Assembly (NCBI GenBank): GCA_031310005.1
Contig: CM062380.1
Coordinates: 4,216,001 to 4,280,000, forward strand
Length of the DNA: 64,000 bases
Direction of reading: 5' to 3'
From: Dactylellina haptotyla
Lineage: Eukaryota > Ascomycota > Orbiliomycetes > Orbiliales > Orbiliaceae
Part shown: piece by piece, positions 56,330 through 64,000 of the stretch
How the letters are laid out: each line of letters begins with the position of its first letter
Numbering within the stretch: position 1 is the stretch's first letter
The notes under the pieces: model-generated
Database searches by the model: none
Told to the model about the DNA's origin: nothing
Seen by the model: only the letters and a program-made list of their open reading frames with translations
Program-made: the position numbers and the translations under genes

Positions 56330-57659
56330 ATGTTCCCTCGCCGAGGTGCCCTCTTAGGGCGCGAGGAAAGCCGTCCGATCCAATCCCTCGTCCGCGCCTA
56401 CCCCGACCACCCCAATGCATTTGCCATGGCCGTCACTAACAGGAACCACATGGAAGTCTACGCTCGTACCAGATCTGCCTCTCCTTCCTGGGTCCCCTCC
56501 GGTTATAGCTCGCCAACTATGGAGAACTACCACAAACTCGATAAAATTGGTGAAGGTAAGCTCATTCCATTATCTTTTTTCCCGCTCTGAGGATGTAAAA
56601 GTCTCGAGTTAAGTGGCTAATATGTGATGTGTAGGTACCTACGGTGTTGTCTACAAGGCGTACGACCTTCGTAATGGCAACCGATTGGTCGCCCTCAAGA
56701 AGATCCGTCTCGAACAAGAGGATGAAGGCGTACCTTCCACCGCCATCCGCGAGATATCTCTCCTCAAAGAAATGAACGATCTGAACATAGTCAGACTCTT
56801 CAACATTGTCCACGCCGACGGCCACAAACTCTACCTCGTTTTCGAGTTTTGCAGCTCCGACCTCAAGAAGTATATGGAGACTATTCCAAAAGGCCAGCCG
56901 CTCGACAAGAGCATCGTCAAGAAATTCATGGCTCAGATCTGTGACGGTATAAGATTCTGTCACTCTCGACGCATCCTTCACCGTGATTTGAAGCCTCAGA
57001 ATCTCTTGATCGATAACGACGGAAACCTCAAGATTGCTGATTTCGGATTGGCCCGCGCCTTCGGTGTCCCTCTCCGCACCTACACTCATGAAGTAAGTCA
57101 CCGCTGGCTCCCCTTTTCTTTACTATTCACACAGTCTAACGATTTTTATAGGTCGTCACTTTGTGGTATCGTGCCCCAGAGGTCTTGTTGGGTAGTAAGC
57201 AATACTCCACCGGTATCGACACTTGGTCAATCGGATGCATCTTTGCGGAAATGATCACTCGTCGCCCTCTCTTCCCAGGTGATTCCGAGATTGATGAAAT
57301 CTTCAAGATCTTCCGGTGAGTTTTCCCTTTCACACTAGACTTCTTTTCCGCCTGGTTTCTCATGATATTAATATGTAAAAAAATGATTTAGTATTCTTGG
57401 AACACCAAACGAGGAGACCTGGCCAGGCGTCACTTCTCTTCCCGACTACAAGGCGAGTTTCCCGCAATGGAGCCGCACCGATCTCCTTAAGAGCGTCCCA
57501 ACCCTCGATGAACCCGAGTTGGATCTGCTCGAGCGTATGCTCGCGTACGACCCTGCGGCCCGCATTTCGGCCAAGGCTTCTTGCAATCACGAGTATTTCT
57601 TCCACCCGGATTTCGACCACCAGGGACGTCCTTCCTTGGTCTACCGCGAGTCTGATTAG
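56330..57659 (+). CDS. cdc2: Cdk1/Cdc28/Cdc2 cell-cycle kinase, with possible N-terminal extension
   Basis: Exons 56330-56555, 56635-57092, 57152-57315 and 57392-57659, giving 371 residues, or 308 from the ATG at 56519. The master cyclin-dependent kinase: from the second ATG it reads [21 protein letters not shown], placing the inhibitory sites exactly at Thr14 and Tyr15. The cyclin-binding helix is [17 protein letters not shown], the catalytic loop HRDLKPQN, then [28 protein letters not shown] with the activating Thr, and the GDSEIDEIF insert. Nothing needed for activity is missing. The frame is open upstream to 56330 with codon-like third-position bias, which would add 63 residues ([12 protein letters not shown]...). 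After the TAG at 57657 the same frame continues open to 57992. Either extension could be real or chance; the core assignment is secure. Confidence 0.95.
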
Positions 57660-57992
57660 TACGCGAATCGCGGCACGTTGAAAATGTGGGCAGAATACCC
57701 CCATGACAAACGAGAGCTTCAGATGGAGAAAATTCTTACCGGTCCCGCCTCGGACGGAGCTACTTTGAAAATCAATGGTCGTCACAACCGCCGTATCACC
57801 CATGCTATCGGCCAACAAAAGAGGGAATACGATGCCAAGATGAAAGCACAAGCTGTCGCCAATACTAATACTACCACTGTTACTCAACATGGCACCCTTA
57901 TTGAGAAGAACGACTTTTCCTTTAACCGTCGTGGTGTCCCCCTTTCACCAATGTTCCCGGGTTCTGCTAAGAAGGCTTGGAAGCACGCATGA
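57660..57992 (+). other. In-frame open stretch after the Cdk1 stop codon
   Basis: Directly after the TAG (57657-57659), in the same frame, 110 codons stay open to TGA (57990-57992). The reading has protein-like composition (MWAEYPHDKRELQMEKIL, INGRHNRRITHAIGQQ, KNDFSFNRRGVPL) and a clear excess of C or T in third positions. No splice site pair was found that would skip the stop without deleting kinase core. It could be a stop-readthrough extension, a separate short gene starting at 57684, or a chance open 3' untranslated region. Confidence 0.35.
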
Positions 57993-59448
57993 AGTAGCAC
58001 TTGTCTTTAAACTTTTTTTTTTCTTTTTGCCTTATTTTTTACTTATGCTTGTTTTGGGTTATTGCATTTCATACGCTGGATAAACATTTTTGTTTTGTTT
58101 TCATCTTGCAAGCTTGCTAGCTCTTACGTCGCGAAACGGAGGACTCATATTTTATAATTTCGCGACTTCTTGTGTCTTCTACTATTCTCTCCTCCCGCAC
58201 CCTTATGTTCCCCTTATCATTGGCATCATCGGCACAATCGTCGTGATGGATAGTATATTAACCTTGCCTTAGAATGGTAATGTTACTTTTCGCCTGCCCG
58301 CCGTTCAATTTGGCAATAAATCTGCTTCTCTGTGTGTCCGGTTTTGCCTGCATAAGAATATTTCCAAAATTCATGATTCCGTCCCTCAGGGAAGAGGTGT
58401 ATATACCGACCAAAACCCCTAGGATCCTACTGCCATATTGCTCCTTCATCAAATCCCACTCGTATAGATGGTAACCACGGGTGCAATCGTAGAGAGGCCG
58501 TTCGCATGGAGAATGCGTTGGTTCGCGGGGTTTCCATGTGCTGCACAGTAAAATCGATAAAAATAGGCTGAACTTCCATCGCCCGCCGCCCCGCCAACCA
58601 ACCTCGACCTTTCCCGCCGCATCGCCACCGTCGGCATCAGCGTCAGCATCAGCATCACCACCCCGCCGTAGCCAAGCACCCGCCTGCCCTGCCAGTTGCC
58701 TCAGCGCAGAGGCCGGCTGCCCGTCCGTCCCCAGGCGCGAGTGCTCAGAGTGCCTGCGAATTGCCCGATTTGTCAGCGGAAGCTCGGACCCTTGACATCA
58801 TCCCCTGGCTGCTCCGGACGAACAAACGAGCGAGAACGAAGGGCCTTCAGCTCCCAGGCGGCACCCGACTAAGACATTCTCCGTACGGGGAAGACGAGCA
58901 TGTTCAATCACTCATCCCTCGCTATCTCCAGAATTATAACCGACCACTCCGACGACCACGACGGCACACGGGCGTCCTCGTCTTTCCACGACCTATCGAA
59001 ACGATAATATCATATTACCAGTACCGACCAGTATCCTCCGTGTGAGAGGCTTGTCACCGTCTATCTGGAATAGACGCGGTTCCCTATTCCCCCATTACAT
59101 TCAACCACGCCTGTCAGCCTCCGGCTCCCCGAATCATGCGATAGAAACCGGAACTCTTCGAGAGGGCTACTACGTTGCCGCCGCGAAATAGCCTGGATCT
59201 TTCTCCCGCCATCCCACTTCGTCATTTCTTGTTTTGTTTTTCTATCGCTCTTTTCCATCACTCAGCTCTCTCAACAGCAAAATACGCATAACCCTTCGAA
59301 ATACTCGTTCGCATGAACTGCACTTCCCCGTCTCAATCTCCGTAGACGGGAGCCACCCCCTTCGAAAAGAAAAGTAGCAAATAAAATACAAATAAAATAA
59401 AATAATAAAGGCAAATATAGCAGAGAAGCGTCGAAAGAAGCAACAACA
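57993..59448. other. Intergenic region before HECT ligase gene
   Basis: About 1.45 kb. T-rich at first (Cdk1 3' end), then a GC-rich patch (58560-58990) with a short GTCAGC/ATCAGC run near 58632-58655, then an A-rich leader (59380-59450) directly before the ATG. No gene called. Confidence 0.5.
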
Positions 59449-62400
59449 ATGTTCACTCCCACCGACATGAAGTCGACGCCCCAACTCGTCCACCGCTCCA
59501 ACTCCTATCACTACTCCTCTCTCCCCTCCCACGCGCCACCCGTAATCGTCCAGAATACCACCACCCTTCGCGATACACCCTCAATCTCCTCCTTTTCCCA
59601 CGCGCAGCGACACCGGGATTTCAATGCCCTCGTCAAGAAGTATATCTATCAGCTTTTGCACGGATGCCAACGGCCCGTATGTTATACCCCCACTTGCGCA
59701 ACTGCCAGACGACTGCTGCACGCCAGCAAGGCACCCGCTGGTTCCTCCTCTTTGTCGAGTAGTAAACGAGAGTTTACGCCTCTGAGCGCAAGAATTATTG
59801 CCTGTCAACTTGCTACAGCGGACGAGCCGTATAGAGGGCTGTGTCCGGGTCTGCAGGAACCTTCGAAAGATGGTAGCGGCAGCACCGGCGCGGAAGTGAC
59901 AGAAGGGCGGAGGGGAAGACCGGATTTAGGTATGAGGGACTCGAAGAGCTTTATGCAAGGGCTTTTTAGTACAACCGCGGTTCGGAGTTTAGAGATGAAC
60001 ATGCTACCCCCACCTCTGAAAGTCGTCGATATAATAGGAGAGAAGGCAGGCAGCGACAGCAGTTCCACCAACAATGCTCTGTTGCCGGAAATCTCTACAG
60101 ATCTTAAGGTTGAGCCAAAGGCTGGAGAGGATTGGTTACAAGAACTGGACGAAGGGTTTAATGGAAGAAATAAAATGGCTTCCAGTAATGGCCCTCGGAT
60201 AGATCCTGATGCTAGAAAGGAATATGTCGCCAACGGTACCGCGAAGCCCGCCACTGCCCCACCGCACCATTCCACCCGTCCGTCATTTCAGGTCTCTACC
60301 CCACCGACACATCAGACATGGTCGCACCAACAATCGACAAAATCGTCAAGACGGAAACTCTCGCACGATCTTTCGTCATATCTCACCTCTCCCAAAAACT
60401 CCTTCTTCACACCGGATGTCAACGAGCTACCCCCTCTACCGCCGCCGCAACATCTACAACGCCAGCACGCCCGGGATATCGCCCAACGAAGATCACCGGA
60501 TACGACGCCCAGCAGGGCACCAAAACCCGCTGTCGATGAGAAGGCGAGCACGACTGGCACGACCACTCCGCTTAGCACTCGAAGTACGCTACCCCTTCCG
60601 CAGGCTGTTACACACTTCACTGTCGACATTGTATCCGCGCTCATCGGCATGTTGGACGATCCTGCCGCCTCTCCGTACGCACTACGAGAAGCCGAGGGAT
60701 TCTTACGGCAAAGCTGCCATTACGTCTTTGGAAGTGCCGCGAATCTTGCGAGTTGCTTTCCGGAGGACGATGGAAGTGCGAAGAAGAGCTTGTTGGTTGT
60801 TCAGACTCTGAAGCGACTATTCGACCGGGGAATGAGGAAGGAGATTGTGGATGCTTTGTGGAAGGCTCTGGGCGATCTTTTTCCTACAGTCGAAGAAGTC
60901 GAAGTCGATGGGAGGAGAAGGAGGCTGGTGAACCCATCGAATGTCGGAATAGAGGCTGCGTCGAGGATTTTCTTAATATCTTTACAGGTTATCACTGCTG
61001 CATGCCCCATAGCGACACCCGAGGTATGGGAACGGTGCAGAAGGGCGAGGGGCAAAGGCACGATATCCCTGGATGTGGGGTTTGAAGATGAGAGGATTTT
61101 GAGGCTTGTAGCAAGGTTCGCGAGGTGCTGGCATTCATATGGCATGTTTGAAAGCCGCGCGAAGGAGATGATTCGGAGGTACCTACTGAATTACGCGAAA
61201 GTTGAAAAGCAAGAGAGGGTGGAGAAGCTCCAACGGGAGCTGGGGAGGGAGTTGGCTGGGGAAGTCGTTGATTCAGGTGTCGGGAAGGGCGGTTGGGGCA
61301 TCGTAGTTTGTAGTATGGAATGGATGAGGGCCGTGCTCTTAAGCGAGTGGGACGGCGGCGAGAGACCGAGAAGTGGCGGGGTCGTGGATTCCAGTATCCG
61401 ATTTCTGAGGTTTCTATGTGAGTCTAGGAAGACGTCTCCGATTCAATATAGAGTAACCACTTGCTAACAATCAAATAGATGATGATCATGAGGCACTCGG
61501 CTTGGAGGAGTCTTACTTTCACAACCAAGTCCTTGCAGATAGGCTGGAATATAAGGACATGCCCGTCAAGTGGTACTTGAAGAAACCGAAGCCCACCACC
61601 AACCCGACACTCCTAGATGCTCCACCGTCTGACGATATCCCGCTACCCTCCGGTCGACCGGACTCCCCACACATCTTGAACCACGCCTTCCTCCTGCCGC
61701 CTTCCGCACTCGTCAAGTTCTTCCGATCCATCAATTTCCACCGCATGTCCGCTGCTTACGACGAAGCTCTGGCGATGTATAGGTTTGTGAACCAGATGGC
61801 GATAGTAACGCGACCGAATTTCAAACCTTGGCTGCGACATTTTATTATGAAGAGCTACGATATCGCCATGAACATGTATCTCTTGTTGGAGGTTCATCGG
61901 ACTTCGGTGGTGCAAGATACGTTGGATCAGCTGGTAGGCAGAGAGTTGAGAGAGTGTCTTAGGCCGCTGAAAGTCAGGTTTCTGGATGTGGGAGAGGAGG
62001 GCGTGGATCATGGTGGCGTGCAGCAGGAGTATTTTAGATTGCTGTGGGAGGAGGTCACTAGAGGAGAGTACGGGTGTTTCACTACAGATGATAGGACTAG
62101 GTTTAGTTGGTTCTCTATTGTGACGTTGGAGCCGATGCATAAGTTCGAGCTTTTGGGCTTGCTTGTTGGGCTGGCGGTTTATAATGGAGTCACATTGCCC
62201 GTTAGCTTTCCACTGGTGATGTATAGGAAACTACTGGGGTGGAAAGTGGGGTTGGAAGACTTGGCTGATGGGTGGCCGGAGTTGGTGAAGGGGATGAGAG
62301 GGCTACTGGAGTGGAAGGACGAAGATGGAGATGTGGGAGATATCTTTGTTCGGAGTTACGAGTTTGGGTATGAGGCCTTCGGAGGGGTCCATAGTGTGGA

Positions 62401-63488
62401 TCTGATGAAGGTCGGTCGGGAAGACCGGTGGGCTCCTGTATCGGTGGAGAAGAAGCCGGTGAAGGATCCCGAGTCCAACTGGTTGCCTGGCTCTGTAGCA
62501 CGGAAGTATAGGACGATGCCGGCGCTCCCACGCCCGCAGTTAACGATCCCGCAACTCCATAGAGCGGTCAGCGATCCGGACGAATTCTCGAATACGATTG
62601 CAGACGAGAATCAATCGAATACTCTGGAGATTACAGACTCGATATCTACTAGTGATACATCATCGCGTCGGATGCTTACGCCTGAGATACTGACACCGGG
62701 ATCCCCTGCTTCACCTTCTTCGTCCGCATCGAGGCGGAATAGTGCCGTTGTAATTGATGAGAATGATGAAGCGGCCGCGACATGGAAGGCCTACCACAAG
62801 CAGCAACAGTCTTTATCCGCTGCGCAATCGAACTGCTCGTCTACGTCGCCTGTCAAGCTCACGAGCGAAAAATTCACCAAACCGGAAACGGATGAGTCTG
62901 AGCTAGTCACCAACGAGAACAGGGAGCAGTACGTTGGAGACTACGTCTTCTGGCTTACGGATAAGTCGATACGACCACAGTTTGAAGCGTTCGATAGGGG
63001 GTTCCATTCGGTGCTGGATAGGAAGAGCCTTAGCGTATGTCTTATCTTCTTTTCTTTTCCATATTAATGACTTTAGATACTAATCAGCATTGTATTCTCT
63101 ATAGCTATTCAATCCGACAACCCTTCGTCATCTTGTGGAAGGATCGAAAGAAATCGACATTGCTGCCTTGGAAGCAGCGGCTAAATACGATGATGGATAC
63201 CACCCGAACCATCGATGTATCAAGGACTTCTGGGCGATTGTTCGGACGTATGAAAATGACCAGAAGAGAGCCTTGCTCGAGTTTGTTACTGCGAGTGATC
63301 GCGTACCTGTTAGTGGGATTTCCAGTGTCATGTTTGTGATTCAGAGGAACGGAGGCGATAGCGAGCGAGTCCCGACTAGCTTGACATGTTTTGGACGCCT
63401 ATTATTACCGGAGTATAGTGGGCGAAAGAAGATGAGAGAGAAGTTGAGAGTGGCGTTGGAGAATGGTAGAGGGTTTGGAGTGCCCTGA
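59449..63488 (+). CDS. HECT-type E3 ubiquitin ligase, Hul4-like, with N-terminal zinc module
   Basis: Exons 59449-61417, 61479-63034 and 63105-63488, giving 1302 residues. HECT ligases take ubiquitin from an E2 onto a Cys and pass it to substrates. The catalytic Cys is Cys1270 in TSLTCFGRLLLPEYS, the usual TCF-x-LxLP setting, near the C terminus. The N-lobe is visible as HGGVQQEYFRLLWEEV, FTTDDRTRFSWF and LLGLLVGLAVYNGVTLPVSFP. Near residues 45-120 a Cys-rich AZUL-like module (LLHGCQRPVCYTPTCATARR through LCPGL) is present, as in UBE3A and fungal Hul4. Long Ser/Pro-rich disordered stretches lie at 170-375, and a second one within the HECT N-lobe region (about 1010-1130). This last insert is unusually long. 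Confidence 0.93.
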
Positions 63489-64000
63489 GAGGGGCGAGAT
63501 GGACTACGTTCTAGAAAAAGTCTCTTTTGCTGCTTATGAACACTTGGGTAGGGAAGCAGTATACGATTGCTTTTGTTTATTTTTTTCTAGCATATTATAA
63601 GGTTCTGCTTGGGATGGCGCTGTGGTGTTTTCTTTTTTATATATGCCTTTTTCTTGGTTCCTGTTTTGTGATCATGCCGGATTACTATTCGATCTGTGCT
63701 GGATAGAGCATGGGATACACACACTATTTCTCCATACACGGGTCTACTGGACGGTCTGCTGTTTTTATTTTTCAGCACCTTTGCGTTTTCGTTTTTTAAT
63801 CTATCAGGCCGCCTCCCCACTCTTGTGATACGATATAGGTATATAATAGAAGAAAATAAGAGTATTTTTCTCCATAATGGTATTACAAGTTTATATACAT
63901 ATTTGTCTGGTTGTAATGACAGGTAAAATGGGTGGGATTGTGGACGTCCCATACCGATATTTTGTGCTTTTGGGTAAAAGAAACGCCGGAACTCCTTTAA
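63489..64000. other. 3' flank of the HECT ligase gene
   Basis: 512 bases to the window end, T-rich, no gene-like frame. Probably the 3' untranslated region and start of the next spacer. Confidence 0.5.

Noticed and set aside
56330-57659. An alternative intron skipping the Cdk1 stop codon
   Set aside because: The only donors nearby would remove conserved kinase C-lobe or make an intron of under 25 nt.
57360-57890. 176-codon minus-strand frame
   Set aside because: Antisense to the last Cdk1 exon and its downstream open stretch.

Overview
The window is nuclear DNA of a filamentous ascomycete (Pezizomycotina). Short GT-AG introns (mostly 50-90 nt) with CTAAC-type branch sites, protein families confined to or typical of moulds (CFEM proteins, an RTA1 transporter-like protein, CBM1 cellulose-binding modules, a Kch1 potassium channel, a fungal laccase) and CT-rich leaders all point there. 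The class cannot be fixed from sequence alone; an early-diverging class such as Orbiliomycetes or Pezizomycetes is only a guess. I read 24 genes, 23 of them well supported. I saw no tRNA, rRNA, CRISPR, intact transposon or viral relic.

Layout. 1-10 kb: the 3' part of an Lsb5-like VHS protein, a mitochondrial iron alcohol dehydrogenase (hydroxyacid-oxoacid transhydrogenase type, minus), a dynamin-like GTPase with a nuclear-type insert, and an intracellular tyrosinase (minus). 11-17 kb: a ten-exon secreted laccase diverging from the tyrosinase across a 947-bp region holding a perfect 10-bp inverted repeat, then a 538-residue intracellular protein I cannot assign. The three look like a phenol-oxidation neighbourhood. 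17-24 kb: the U1 snRNP protein Luc7, an APH-like (pseudo)kinase and a conserved fungal coiled-coil protein. 25-31 kb: a CFEM-like membrane protein, a tiny Cys/His peptide, and a head-to-head pair of secreted metallopeptidase homologues, of which one keeps HExxH and the other has lost it.

32-41 kb: a charged repeat protein, the branched-chain 2-oxoacid dehydrogenase E1 beta subunit and a Kch1-type K+ channel with a very long disordered tail. 41-50 kb: surface and secreted genes in roomy intergenic DNA, namely a GPI-type CFEM protein, a CBM1-linker-CBM1 protein, an RTA1-like seven-helix protein and a second CFEM-like membrane protein. 52-64 kb: housekeeping again, with a phosphoglycerate-mutase-like phosphatase, an ALKBH1-type dioxygenase, the cell-cycle kinase Cdk1 and a Hul4-like HECT ubiquitin ligase.

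The observations most worth following are the tyrosinase/laccase/unknown cluster with its palindrome, the peptidase/pseudopeptidase pair, the reading frame that stays open for 110 codons past the Cdk1 stop together with a 63-residue N-terminal extension of that kinase, and the nuclear-localisation/SUMO-interaction-like insert in the dynamin. Exon limits were worked out by hand from splice signals and protein continuity. In every complete spliced gene the exon lengths add up to a whole number of codons.
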